From positions 1-64,000 of the forward strand of contig NZ_JAIHON010000023.1 of the NCBI RefSeq assembly GCF_021173675.1: a DNA stretch of 64,000 bases. Direction: 5' to 3'. This document shows, in pieces, positions 7,852 to 15,988 of the stretch. Numbering within the stretch: position 1 is the stretch's first letter; each line of letters begins with the position of its first letter. Made by a program: the position numbers and the translations under genes. Below the pieces are notes generated by a model that searched no databases, was not told the origin of the DNA, and saw only the letters and a list, made by a program, of their open reading frames with translations. Source of the DNA: Streptomyces lincolnensis (GTDB taxonomy: Bacteria; Actinomycetota; Actinomycetes; Streptomycetales; Streptomycetaceae).

Positions 7852-10470
7852 GTGCGCACCAGACGTCTCAGAGGCCGACTGGCCTTACTCCTCACCGCAC
7901 TCCTGGGCTTCACCAGCCTCACCGGCCTGACCGCCACGCCTGCCTCGGCCGACGATCCCGTCGAGCCCCGCGGTCTCAAGGGCGAGTACTACACCCAGTC
8001 CGCACCCGGCGCCTTCGACTTCCACGAGCTGAAGGCCACCACCTTCGATCCGACCCTCGACTTCGACACCCTGGAGCCCCGCCTCGCCGCCGCGACCGGA
8101 CGCTCGGACGACGTCAGCGTCCGCTGGACCGGCAGGCTGGTCCCGACGGCGACCGGACCGCACACCTTCTCGGTCATCGGCGACAACGGCTTCCGCCTGT
8201 GGATCGGCGGACAGCTCCTCATCGACCACTGGGTCGACGACTGGGACCGCGAACAGACCGCGGAACCGGTCGAGTTGACCGCCGGTACCGCCTACGACAT
8301 CAAGGTCGAGTACTTCGAGCACTACGGCGGCTCCAACCTCCACCTCCGCTGGACCCCGCCGGGCAGCGCCAAGGAGGCCGTCCCGCAGTCGGCGTTCCGC
8401 CTTCCCGAGGGCTACGCCTACGACGGCCCCGTCGCGACCACCGTCCTGGGCACCGGCCGTACCGTCAGGCTCGACTTCGCCCAGCCCCTCGCGGCACCCC
8501 CGGCCGGCCTGACCGGCCACCTCGAAGCGGTGATCGGCGGCGCCAAGTGGCCCCTGGACCGCGTCACGCGGGACCCCGCCGACCCCCGGTCCCTTCTCGT
8601 CGCCCTCGCCGAACCCGTCGTGGGGAACAAGACCGGCACCGCGCGCGGCAGCGCCGACCTGCGCTACGACGGCGCCGGCGGACTGACCGGCGCGGACGGC
8701 GACGCCGTCGGGGCGTTCTGGAGCAGCGGACCCAACCGCTCGACGTATCAACTGCGCACACCGTGGGCCGACGAGGTGGGCGCGGACAACGCCCACCCGG
8801 AGTATCCGCGCCCGCAGCTGACCCGCACCGAGTGGCGCAGTCTCAACGGCCGCTGGCAGTTCGCCGCCGCCGAGGCGGGGGAGACCCCGCCCGTCGGCCG
8901 CACCCTGCCCGAGCGCATCCTCGTCCCGTACCCCGTGGAGTCCCAGCTCTCCGGCATCGAACGGCACGAGGACCGCATGTGGTACCGGCGCACCTTCACG
9001 GTCCCCGCCGACTGGCACATCGGATCGGACCGGCGGCTCCGGCTCAACTTCGGCGCGGTGGACTGGCGGTCCGAGGTCTACGTCAACGGCACCAAGGTCA
9101 CCGAACACCGGGGCGGCTACGACAGGTTCAGTGCCGACATCACCGACGCGCTCAAGCCCGGCCGGACGCAGGAGCTGATCGTCGGCGTCCACGACCCGAC
9201 GGACGCCGCGAACGGCGAGAACCCGCCCCTCGGCAAGCAGCGCCTGGACCCGAGCGGCATCTGGTACACCCCGTCCTCCGGCATCTGGCAGACGGTGTGG
9301 ATGGAGCCGGTGGCCCGCGACCACGTCGACTCGCTGAAACTCACCCCGGACCTCACCCGCGACCGGGTCGTCGTGGAGGCCAGGGGAGTGCGGGACGGCG
9401 TACCGATCACGGCGACGGCGTACGACGGGAAGCGCCCGGTGGCCACGGCCCGCGGCCGCACCGGCGGACCGCTCACCCTGACCCTCGCCGACCCGCACCT
9501 GTGGTCGCCGGACGACCCCTTCCTCTACGGCCTGAAGGTGACCGTCGGCACCGACCGCGTCGGCAGCTACTTCGGGATGCGGTCCATCGCGGTCGAGCAG
9601 GTGAACGGCGTGCCGCGCACGGTCCTCAACGGCGAGCCCGTCTTCCTGATGGCCACGCTCGACCAGGGCTTCTGGCCCGACGGCCTGCACACCGCGCCGA
9701 CCGACGAGGCCCTCGCGTACGACCTGAAGGTCCACAAGCGGCTCGGCTTCAACTCGGTGCGCAAGCACATCAAGGTCGAGCCGGACCGCTGGTTCTACTG
9801 GGCCGACCGGCTGGGCCTGCTGGTGTGGCAGGACATGCCGTCGATGACCGCGGGGGTGAACCCGAGCGCCGAGGCGCGGGCCCAGTACGAGCGCGAGATG
9901 AAGGAGATGATCGACGAGCACATCAGCAGCCCGTCCGTCGTGATGTGGGTGACCTTCAACGAGGGCTGGGGCCAGTACGACGTCGGGCGGGTCGCCGAGC
10001 AGGCGAAGGCCTGGGATCCGACCCGTCTGGTCAACAACCAGTCGGGTCTGAACCTGGGCGCCGACGGGGGCGCCGGCGACCTGATGGACGAGCACGGCTA
10101 TCCCAGCCCCGCCCTGCCGCCCCGCCCGGACGGCAGACGCGCCCTGGTCAGCGGCGAGTACGGCGGCCTCGGTCTCGCCGTGCCCGGACACGCCTGGTCC
10201 GTGCAGCAGTCGTACGTCGACGTCGACCCGGCGACCTACACCGACGACTACCTGGCCAAGCTGGACGAGGTGCGCGCCCTGGTCTGCCGGGGCAGCAATG
10301 GGGCCGTCTACACGCAGATCGCGGACGTGGAGGGCGAGCTCAACGGTCTGCTCACCTATGACCGGAAGGTCCTCAAGCCGGACGTGGGCCGGCTGAGGGC
10401 CGCGCACGAGGCGCTGATCCGGGACGCGTCCCGGGCCACCCCGTCGGGCTGCCCGGCGGACCTGCGCTGA
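7852..10470 (+). CDS. Secreted PA14-domain glycoside hydrolase family 2 enzyme
   Basis: An 872-residue secreted enzyme. Residues 1-33 form a signal peptide ending near TPASADD. A PA14 carbohydrate-binding domain spans about residues 40-185 (GLKGEYYTQ, GDNGFRLWIGGQLLIDHW). The GH2 sugar-binding jelly roll follows (WRSLNGRWQF, EVYVNGTKV, SGIWQTVWME), then the TIM barrel. The acid/base glutamate is Glu704 in FNEGWGQYD and the nucleophile is Glu769 in SGEYGG. GH2 includes beta-galactosidase, beta-glucuronidase and beta-mannosidase; the exact sugar cannot be told from sequence alone. GTG at 7852 has a GGAGG ribosome site and starts the signal peptide. Its place beside N-glycan-type enzymes suggests removal of beta-linked galactose or mannose from glycans, which is an inference. 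Confidence 0.9.
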   Translation: MRTRRLRGRLALLLTALLGFTSLTGLTATPASADDPVEPRGLKGEYYTQSAPGAFDFHELKATTFDPTLDFDTLEPRLAAATGRSDDVSVRWTGRLVPTATGPHTFSVIGDNGFRLWIGGQLLIDHWVDDWDREQTAEPVELTAGTAYDIKVEYFEHYGGSNLHLRWTPPGSAKEAVPQSAFRLPEGYAYDGPVATTVLGTGRTVRLDFAQPLAAPPAGLTGHLEAVIGGAKWPLDRVTRDPADPRSLLVALAEPVVGNKTGTARGSADLRYDGAGGLTGADGDAVGAFWSSGPNRSTYQLRTPWADEVGADNAHPEYPRPQLTRTEWRSLNGRWQFAAAEAGETPPVGRTLPERILVPYPVESQLSGIERHEDRMWYRRTFTVPADWHIGSDRRLRLNFGAVDWRSEVYVNGTKVTEHRGGYDRFSADITDALKPGRTQELIVGVHDPTDAANGENPPLGKQRLDPSGIWYTPSSGIWQTVWMEPVARDHVDSLKLTPDLTRDRVVVEARGVRDGVPITATAYDGKRPVATARGRTGGPLTLTLADPHLWSPDDPFLYGLKVTVGTDRVGSYFGMRSIAVEQVNGVPRTVLNGEPVFLMATLDQGFWPDGLHTAPTDEALAYDLKVHKRLGFNSVRKHIKVEPDRWFYWADRLGLLVWQDMPSMTAGVNPSAEARAQYEREMKEMIDEHISSPSVVMWVTFNEGWGQYDVGRVAEQAKAWDPTRLVNNQSGLNLGADGGAGDLMDEHGYPSPALPPRPDGRRALVSGEYGGLGLAVPGHAWSVQQSYVDVDPATYTDDYLAKLDEVRALVCRGSNGAVYTQIADVEGELNGLLTYDRKVLKPDVGRLRAAHEALIRDASRATPSGCPADLR

Positions 10471-10491
10471 TGTGATCTCTGGCGCCCCATG

Positions 10492-10530
10492 AGTCCCGCC
10501 CTTCCCGGCAGTGTCCCGAGGGGCGGGACT
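10492..10530 (+). terminator. Hairpin terminator after the GH2 gene
   Basis: AGTCCCGCCC (10492-10501) and GGGCGGGACT (10521-10530) form a perfect 10-bp stem with a 19-base loop, 22 bases after the GH2 stop codon. Confidence 0.6.
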
Positions 10531-10573
10531 TAATCTGCTGTTAACTGTGCGTAGCTTGATCGTACTTGACCGT

Positions 10574-10591
10574 AATCGCCTGAGGGCGATT
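10574..10591. promoter_or_regulatory. Inverted repeat in front of the acyltransferase gene
   Basis: AATCGCC (10574-10580), a 4-base spacer and GGCGATT (10585-10591) form a perfect 7-bp inverted repeat. It follows a TTGACC element (10566-10571) that could be a -35 box. The site is about 40 bases before the TTG start of the acyltransferase and may be an operator or a leader hairpin. Confidence 0.35.
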
Positions 10592-10629
10592 GACTGCTTG
10601 CTCACCCGTCGTCGACGCGAGGCAAGCCA

Positions 10630-11958
10630 TTGACGTCCGACCTGCTCGCACCACTCGACCTGGCGTTCTGGAACATGGAATCCGCCGAGCACCCCATGCA
10701 CCTGGGCGCGCTCGGCGTCTTCGCGGCCCGCTCACCCACCGCCGGCGCCCACGCGGCCGACCTGCTCGCCGCCCGCGCCGCCGCGGTGCCCGGACTGCGG
10801 ATGCGGATCCGGGACGTGTGGCCGCTCGGCCGGCCGACCGCCTTCGGCGGAGCCGCCCGCGAGCCCGCCCCCGAGTTCGACCCCCTCGACCACGTCACGC
10901 TGCACGCCCCGACCGCGGACTTCCAGGCCGAGGCCGGCCGCCTGATGCAGCGGCCCCTGGACCGCGAACGGCCGCCCTGGGAGGCCCACGTGCTGCCGGG
11001 GGAGGACGGTGTCTCGTTCGCCGTCCTGTTCAAGTTCCACCACGCCCTGGCCGACGGCCTGCGCGCGCTGGCCCTCGCCGCCGCCGTCCTGGACCCCCTG
11101 GACCTGCCCGCGCCCCGGCCCCGGCCCGCCGAACCGCCCCGCGGACTCCTCCCGGACGTGCGCGAACTGCCGCGACTCGTGCGCGGCGCCCTCTCCGACG
11201 TCGGACGGGCCCTCGACATCGGCGCCTCCGTCGCCCGCTCCACCCTGGACGTCCGCTCCTCGGCCGCGCTGACGGCCCCGTCCACCGGCAGCCGCCGCAC
11301 CGCCGGGGTCGTCGTCGACCTCGACGACGTGCACCGCGTCCGCAAGGCCGTCGGCGGCACCGTCAACGACGTCCTGATCGCGGTCGTCGCCGGCGCCCTG
11401 CGCCGCTGGCTGGACGAGCGCGGCGACGGCAGCGACGGCGTCGCGCCCCGCGCCCTGATCCCCGTCTCCCAGCGCCGCCCGCGCACCGCCCACCCGCAGG
11501 GCAACCGGCTCTCCGGCTACCTGATGCGGCTCCCGGTCGCCGACCCGGACCCGCTCGGCCGCCTCGCCACGGTCCGCACCGCCATGGACCGCAACAAGGA
11601 CGCGGGACCGGGCCGGGGCGCCGGCGCCGTCGCCCTGCTCGCCGACCACGTGCCGGCCCTCGGCCACCGGCTCGGCGGCCCGCTGGTCGGCCAGGCCGCC
11701 CGGCTCTGGTTCGACATCCTGGTCACCAGCGTGCCGCTGCCCAGCCTCGGCCTGAAGCTCGGCGGCAACCCGGTCACCGCGGTCTACCCCTACGCCCCGC
11801 TGGCCCGCGGCCAGTCCCTCGCGGTGGCGATCTCGACCTACCGCGGACAGGTCCACTACGGCCTCGTGGCCGACGCCGGAGCCGTACCGGACCTGGACCG
11901 GTTCGCCCGGGCCCTGTCCGAGGAGGTGGAGACGCTGATCACCGCCTGTGAGCCTTGA
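10630..11958 (+). CDS. Wax ester synthase / diacylglycerol acyltransferase (WS/DGAT)
   Basis: A 442-residue acyl-CoA-dependent acyltransferase that would make triacylglycerol from diacylglycerol, or wax esters from fatty alcohols, at the membrane or lipid-body surface. The condensing motif HHxxxDG is present as HHALADG in FKFHHALADGLRA. The N-terminal LDLAFWNMESAEHPMHLGALGVF is the usual WS/DGAT opening, and NDVLIAVVAGALRRWL and the late Leu/Gly-rich region fit the family. Length is normal. The start is TTG at 10630 with GCGAGG about ten bases upstream; no better in-frame start exists. It stands alone between a terminator and an SDR gene, so its physiological context is not shown by neighbours. 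Confidence 0.9.
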   Translation: MTSDLLAPLDLAFWNMESAEHPMHLGALGVFAARSPTAGAHAADLLAARAAAVPGLRMRIRDVWPLGRPTAFGGAAREPAPEFDPLDHVTLHAPTADFQAEAGRLMQRPLDRERPPWEAHVLPGEDGVSFAVLFKFHHALADGLRALALAAAVLDPLDLPAPRPRPAEPPRGLLPDVRELPRLVRGALSDVGRALDIGASVARSTLDVRSSAALTAPSTGSRRTAGVVVDLDDVHRVRKAVGGTVNDVLIAVVAGALRRWLDERGDGSDGVAPRALIPVSQRRPRTAHPQGNRLSGYLMRLPVADPDPLGRLATVRTAMDRNKDAGPGRGAGAVALLADHVPALGHRLGGPLVGQAARLWFDILVTSVPLPSLGLKLGGNPVTAVYPYAPLARGQSLAVAISTYRGQVHYGLVADAGAVPDLDRFARALSEEVETLITACEP

Positions 11959-12062
11959 CGGTCACGGGTTTTGGAGGACCGGCCCGGCGCTCCGTAGAAT
12001 TCCCCGTTCGACAGCGGGTGCGATCGGAGCGCCGCTCGGGTGATCAGGGAAACGGCAGCGCG

Positions 12063-13556
12063 ATGACGGTGACAGAGGACGGCTCGGCGGCCATGGACGA
12101 GGTCGTGTACGGGCCCGGCATCGACCCGGAGCGGCTCGCGGTCTGCCTCGCCGTGCTGGAGGAGCTCGACAAGCTGGAGGTCGACCACCCCGACGCGATC
12201 GCCGTGCGCCGGGCCACCGCGGGCGTCTACCGCACCGTCAAGCAGCGCCGCCGCCAGGAGCGCCGGGCCGCCAAGACCGCCCACGACAAGGCGGTCACGG
12301 AGGCCACGGCCACCGGCTCCGCCCAGCGCATCGACGACGAGACCGAGGGCATCCTGCCGTCGTCGGTCACCGAGGAGGGCCGCCTCGCGGGGATCCTCCA
12401 GCGGCCGCGCTCCTGCTACACCTGCAAGACCCGGTACGTCGAGGTCGACTACTTCTACCACCAGCTCTGTCCCGACTGCGCCCGCCTGAACCGGGGCAAG
12501 CGCGACGCCCGCGCCGACCTGACCGGCAAGCGCGCCCTGCTCACCGGCGGCCGCGCCAAGATCGGCATGTACATCGCGCTGAGGCTGCTGCGCGACGGCG
12601 CGCACACCACGATCACCACGCGCTTCCCCAAGGACGCCATCCGCCGCTTCAAGGCCATGGACGACTCCGGGGACTGGATGCACCGCCTGGAGGTCGTCGG
12701 CATCGACCTGCGCGACCCGGCGCAGGCCGTCGCCCTCGCCGACCAGGTCGCCGAGGCGGGCCCGCTCGACATCCTGATCAACAACGCCACCCAGACCGTA
12801 CGCCGTCTGCCCTCCGCCTACGCCGCCCTGGTCGAGGGCGAGAGCGCCCCGCTGCCCGCCGGTGAGCTGCCCGCCCACCACGTCATCGGCGCCTTCGGCT
12901 CCGGCGCCGTCGACGGCCTGGCCGCGCTGCCCGTCGGTATCTCCGGCCTCGACGCCCAGCAGGTCGCCGACCTCGCCCTGGTCGCCGGCAACGCCAGCGT
13001 CGAGCGGCACCTCGACGGCACCGCCATCGACGCGGGCGGGCTCGTGCCCGACGTCGTCGACACCAACACCTGGGTGCAGACCATCGAGCAGATCTCCCCG
13101 GTGGAGCTGCTGGAGACCCAGCTGTGCAACTACACGGCGCCGTTCATCCTCATCAGCAAGCTCCGCCCGGCCATGGCCGACGCCGCCGGGAAGGCGCCGA
13201 GCGGACGCGCGTACGTCGTCAACGTCTCCGCCATGGAGGGCGTCTTCGGCCGCGGCTACAAGGGCGCGGGGCACCCCAACACCAACGCCGCCAAGGCGGC
13301 CATGAACATGGTCACCCGGACCAGCGCCCAGGAGATGTTCCAGTCCGACGGCATCCTCATGACCTCCGTCGACACCGGCTGGATCACGGACGAGCGCCCG
13401 CACTACGACAAGCTGCGCCTGGCCGAGGAGGGCTTCCACGCCCCCCTCGACCTCGTCGACGGCGCGGCCCGCGTCTACGACCCGGTCGTACGCGGTGAGG
13501 CGGGTGACGACGTGTACGGCGTCTTCCTGAAGGACTACGTGCCGGGCAAGTGGTAG
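12063..13556 (+). CDS. SDR-family oxidoreductase with N-terminal cysteine motif
   Basis: A 497-residue protein. The first ~115 residues are charged and helical (KQRRRQERRAAKTAHDKA). Then comes CYTC-(20)-CPDC (CxxC pairs in RPRSCYTCKTRYVEV and HQLCPDCARL), probably a zinc or other metal site. The short-chain dehydrogenase fold begins at GKRALLTGGRAKIGMYIA (NAD(P) glycine motif) with a long insertion of about 90 residues in the middle. The catalytic region VVNVSAMEG has the serine, but at the YxxxK position I read T-N-A-A-K, so the usual tyrosine is not in register. Such proteins recur in actinobacteria, but I do not know the substrate. ATG at 12063 gives a start that avoids overlap with the upstream gene. 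Confidence 0.8.
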   Translation: MTVTEDGSAAMDEVVYGPGIDPERLAVCLAVLEELDKLEVDHPDAIAVRRATAGVYRTVKQRRRQERRAAKTAHDKAVTEATATGSAQRIDDETEGILPSSVTEEGRLAGILQRPRSCYTCKTRYVEVDYFYHQLCPDCARLNRGKRDARADLTGKRALLTGGRAKIGMYIALRLLRDGAHTTITTRFPKDAIRRFKAMDDSGDWMHRLEVVGIDLRDPAQAVALADQVAEAGPLDILINNATQTVRRLPSAYAALVEGESAPLPAGELPAHHVIGAFGSGAVDGLAALPVGISGLDAQQVADLALVAGNASVERHLDGTAIDAGGLVPDVVDTNTWVQTIEQISPVELLETQLCNYTAPFILISKLRPAMADAAGKAPSGRAYVVNVSAMEGVFGRGYKGAGHPNTNAAKAAMNMVTRTSAQEMFQSDGILMTSVDTGWITDERPHYDKLRLAEEGFHAPLDLVDGAARVYDPVVRGEAGDDVYGVFLKDYVPGKW

Positions 13557-13568
13557 CGGCTGCGGGTC

Positions 13569-14327
13569 CTACGGGGTGATCCGTGCCCTGCGGACGTTCG
13601 TCCCGCCGTCCACCAGCAGGTCCGCCCCGGTGATCCACTCCGCCGCGTCGGAGCACAGCCACAGCACGGCCCGCGCCACGTCCTCGGGTTCGCCGATCCG
13701 TCCGAGGGGCAGGCCGGACGCGATCTCCGTCTCTCCCGGCTCCCACACGAACCGTGCCATCTCGGTCCGTACGAGGCCGGGCGAGACCGAGTTGACCCGT
13801 ACCCGGGGCGCGAGTTCTCCCGCCAGTTGCCCGGTGAGGTGCAGCAGCGCGGCCTTGCTGGTGTTGTAGGCGCCGATGCGGGGGCCGACGTGCCGGGCGC
13901 CCTCCGTGCAGATGTTGACCACCGAGCCGCCGTGCTCGGCCATCCAGCCGCGCCACGCGCACTGCACCAGCCGCAGCGGTGCCTCCACGTTCACGGCGAA
14001 CGCCTCGCCCCACTCCTGCGGGTCGATGTCCATCAGCGGGCCGTACGGCTGGTTGGTCGCCGCGTTGTTGACCACGATGTCGACCCGGCCGAACTCGTCC
14101 AGCGCGAGGTCCGTGAGCCGTCGCAGGTGGTCCGGGTCGGCGACGCTGCCGGCCAGCCCGACCCCGTCCAGGCAGGCGGCGGTCCGGCGTACGTCGTCGG
14201 GGTCCCGGGCGGTGACGCACACCCGTGCTCCGGCCGCGGCCAACTCCCCGGCCACGGCGTACCCGATACCGCGGGTGCCCCCGGTGACGATGGCGGCCCT
14301 GCCCTTGAGGTCGTACGACGACGTCAT
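13569..14327 (-). CDS. SDR-family NAD(P)-dependent oxidoreductase
   Basis: A 252-residue classical short-chain dehydrogenase. It has the cofactor motif TGGTRGIGYAVA, the NNAA motif (VVNNAATNQPYG), the catalytic YNTSK, and the C-terminal pattern SPGLVRTEMA with ITGADLLVDGGTNV. At the usual catalytic serine position the sequence reads NICTEG, with threonine instead of serine, which may lower or alter activity. Family members reduce or oxidise hydroxyl/keto groups; the substrate is not predictable. The ATG at 14327 is the family start. It converges on the upstream SDR gene with only 12 bases between stop codons. Confidence 0.88.
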   Translation of the reverse strand: MTSSYDLKGRAAIVTGGTRGIGYAVAGELAAAGARVCVTARDPDDVRRTAACLDGVGLAGSVADPDHLRRLTDLALDEFGRVDIVVNNAATNQPYGPLMDIDPQEWGEAFAVNVEAPLRLVQCAWRGWMAEHGGSVVNICTEGARHVGPRIGAYNTSKAALLHLTGQLAGELAPRVRVNSVSPGLVRTEMARFVWEPGETEIASGLPLGRIGEPEDVARAVLWLCSDAAEWITGADLLVDGGTNVRRARITP

Positions 14328-14352
14328 CGGCGTACCGTCTCATGACGGGCCG

Positions 14353-14757
14353 TCAGTCAACAGACTCCAGGCGGGAGTTGCGTCCCGCGACCAGCTCCAG
14401 GACTGTGCGCCAGTCCTCCAGGACCCCGGCGTCGAAGGCGGCGGTGCGAGCCTCCTCGACCGCGTGGCGCAGGCGCAGCAGGTCGTCGTCGGCGGGGCCG
14501 GGGGCGGAGTGGTCGCGGACCAGGCGGGCGACGCGGCCGCCGAGCAGGGGGCGGACGGCGTCGGCCGCGCGGTGGGCGTGCCGGGCCTGGTCGCCGGGGC
14601 CCAGCAGCGGGCCGATCGAGTGGACGAGACCCGCCACCTGGAGTTCCTTGTCGGCCGGACGGGACCGGCGCAGCAGCGCGGCGGTCCGCAGCGCCCCGCA
14701 CTGGCCCCGGCAGACGTACAGCAGATCCATCAGCTCTTCGACACTGCGCAGCTCCAT
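14353..14757 (-). CDS. Small HD-domain-like protein, degenerate motif
   Basis: A 134-residue product resembling the N-terminal part of HD-superfamily phosphohydrolases (helical, with ADKELQVAGLVHSIGPLLGPG and HAHRAADAVRPLLGGRVARLVRDH). In active HD enzymes the metal-binding pair in this place is His-Asp; here I read His-Ser (LVHSIG), so a metal ligand seems lost. The protein is also shorter than typical members and ends with a helical stretch (LEDWRTVLELVAG). It may be a diverged, inactive relative. ATG at 14757 has GGGAGG seven bases upstream, better than the ATG sixteen codons earlier. It lies 25 bases upstream of the SDR start and may share its transcript. Confidence 0.6.
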   Translation of the reverse strand: MELRSVEELMDLLYVCRGQCGALRTAALLRRSRPADKELQVAGLVHSIGPLLGPGDQARHAHRAADAVRPLLGGRVARLVRDHSAPGPADDDLLRLRHAVEEARTAAFDAGVLEDWRTVLELVAGRNSRLESVD

Positions 14758-15205
14758 GCGCCAGTCCTCCCGCCGGACAAGCCCTGCCGTCCGGAAGCAG
14801 ATCATGGCCGGCTTTCCATTCGGCCAACGGGACCTGAACTGCGTCGTCTGTTCGCCGGCGTAGGCCGAGCGGAGGAATCACAAAAGCGGCATCATGAGGC
14901 GAATACTGACGATTCAACCCAGCTGAACACGGACGACTCCGGATAGTTACCCTTTGTTTTCAGCCCGATCGAGCGCACTCGCGCTCATTTGGTTAATCTG
15001 TAGCGGACGGACAGCAGTACGGGGTCCTACCCAACACCCACGGTCCGTCATGGGACTCGCCCGTTCACCACGGCCTGTTCTCGTACGAGGAACCGGCGCC
15101 ACCGCGTCCGAGCTGTCTCAAGCAAGACCCGAGCGGGCGTCGACGACCAGGCCGGAGCATGGGCAGGTACGCCCCGAGGGTGACCCGACACATAAGGAGT
15201 GCGCG
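14758..15205. other. Long intergenic region before the small peptide gene
   Basis: This 448-base region separates a leftward gene from the small rightward gene at 15206. I find no convincing protein gene. It holds a relatively AT-rich patch at 14943-15000, likely promoter sequence, and a short hairpin (GAGCGC, ACTC, GCGCTC at 14971-14986) followed by attt. An AAGGAG ribosome site at 15194-15199 belongs to the next gene. Confidence 0.4.
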
Positions 15206-15379
15206 GTGACACCGGAGAAGACGAATCGCGAACAACGCCCCAAGGAACGCACGGAGCGTGCCGGCCGCAGGCCCGGGGAGATCGGCAGCCTCGACGTGTG
15301 GGCCCGCTCCGCCCCGATCCGCCTGGCGGGCTACGAGGACGACCTCGTCGAGCCCCACATCCTGCCCAGCGTGGACTGA
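15206..15379 (+). CDS. Small 57-residue protein of unknown function
   Basis: A short gene starting at GTG 15206 with a strong AAGGAG ribosome site six bases upstream, the main reason to believe it is translated. The N-terminal half is very polar (TPEKTNREQRPKERTERAGR) and the C-terminal half is mixed hydrophobic/acidic (SLDVWARSAPIRL, then AGYEDD and EPHILPSVD). There is no signal peptide, membrane segment or cysteine. A charged leader followed by a distinct tail is reminiscent of ribosomally made peptide precursors, but no modifying enzyme is adjacent, so this is speculation. I do not recognise the family. Confidence 0.6.
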   Translation: MTPEKTNREQRPKERTERAGRRPGEIGSLDVWARSAPIRLAGYEDDLVEPHILPSVD

Positions 15380-15431
15380 CCCACCGAGACCCCCGGGGCA
15401 CCCCGAGGGGACCTGTCGCGATCGCCGACCG

Positions 15432-15458
15432 CATGGGCGTGCGAAACTCACGCCCATG
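15432..15458 (+). promoter_or_regulatory. 10-bp inverted repeat covering the GNAT start codon
   Basis: CATGGGCGTG (15432-15441) pairs perfectly with CACGCCCATG (15449-15458) around a 7-base loop. The downstream arm contains the ATG start codon of the acetyltransferase at 15456. In RNA the hairpin would bury that start; it could equally serve as a terminator for the small gene upstream. Confidence 0.6.
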
Positions 15459-15938
15459 CAGATCAGAGAAGCCGTGGCCGAGGACTGGCCGCGGATCTGG
15501 CCCTTCTGGCACCGGATCGTCGCCGCCGGCGAGACCTACACCTGGGACCCGGACACCTCCGAGGAGGCGGCCCGGGCCCTGTGGATGGCCCCGGCCAAGC
15601 GCGTCTACGTCGTGGAGGACGACGGCGGAGCCGTCGTCGCCTCCGCCTACCTCACCCCCAACTACGGCGGGCCCGCCGCCGGTATCGCCAACGCCGGCTT
15701 CATGGTCGACCCCGACCAGGGCGGCCGGGGATACGGCCGCGCCCTCGCCGAGCACGTCCTGGCCGCCGCCGCGGCCGCGGGCTACCGGGGGATGGTGTTC
15801 AACGCCGTCGTGGAGACCAACCCGGCCGTGAAGCTGTGGACCTCCTTCGGCTTCACGATCCTCGGCACGGTCCCGGACGCCTACGACCATCCCCGGCACG
15901 GCCGGGTGGGCCTGCACATCATGTACAAGGCCCTGTAG
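15456..15938 (+). CDS. GNAT-family N-acetyltransferase
   Basis: A 160-residue acetyltransferase of the GNAT fold, using acetyl-CoA. The CoA-binding motif A is clear (FMVDPDQGGRGYGRALAEHVL, with the Q/R-x-x-G-x-G/A pyrophosphate loop GGRGYG). The C-terminal part (NPAVKLWTSFGFTILGTVPDAY, HIMYKAL) is typical of the phosphinothricin/amino-acid acetyltransferase-like branch, but the acceptor is unknown. The N-terminus IREAVAEDWPRIWPFW is the standard opening and supports ATG 15456. No ribosome site is visible; instead the start codon lies inside a perfect inverted repeat. Confidence 0.88.
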   Translation: MQIREAVAEDWPRIWPFWHRIVAAGETYTWDPDTSEEAARALWMAPAKRVYVVEDDGGAVVASAYLTPNYGGPAAGIANAGFMVDPDQGGRGYGRALAEHVLAAAAAAGYRGMVFNAVVETNPAVKLWTSFGFTILGTVPDAYDHPRHGRVGLHIMYKAL

Positions 15939-15957
15939 TCGGCTACAAGGCCCTGTA
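15924..15957. repeat. Tandem duplication at the GNAT stop codon
   Basis: TACAAGGCCCTGTA occurs at 15924-15937 and again at 15944-15957 with a 6-base spacer, a 20-base period. The first copy contains the end of the acetyltransferase (Tyr-Lys-Ala-Leu-stop); the second would encode the same residues and stop after the true stop. Confidence 0.85.
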
Positions 15958-15988
15958 ATCCGCGCTCCCTTTGCCCTGGCCCTCGCCC

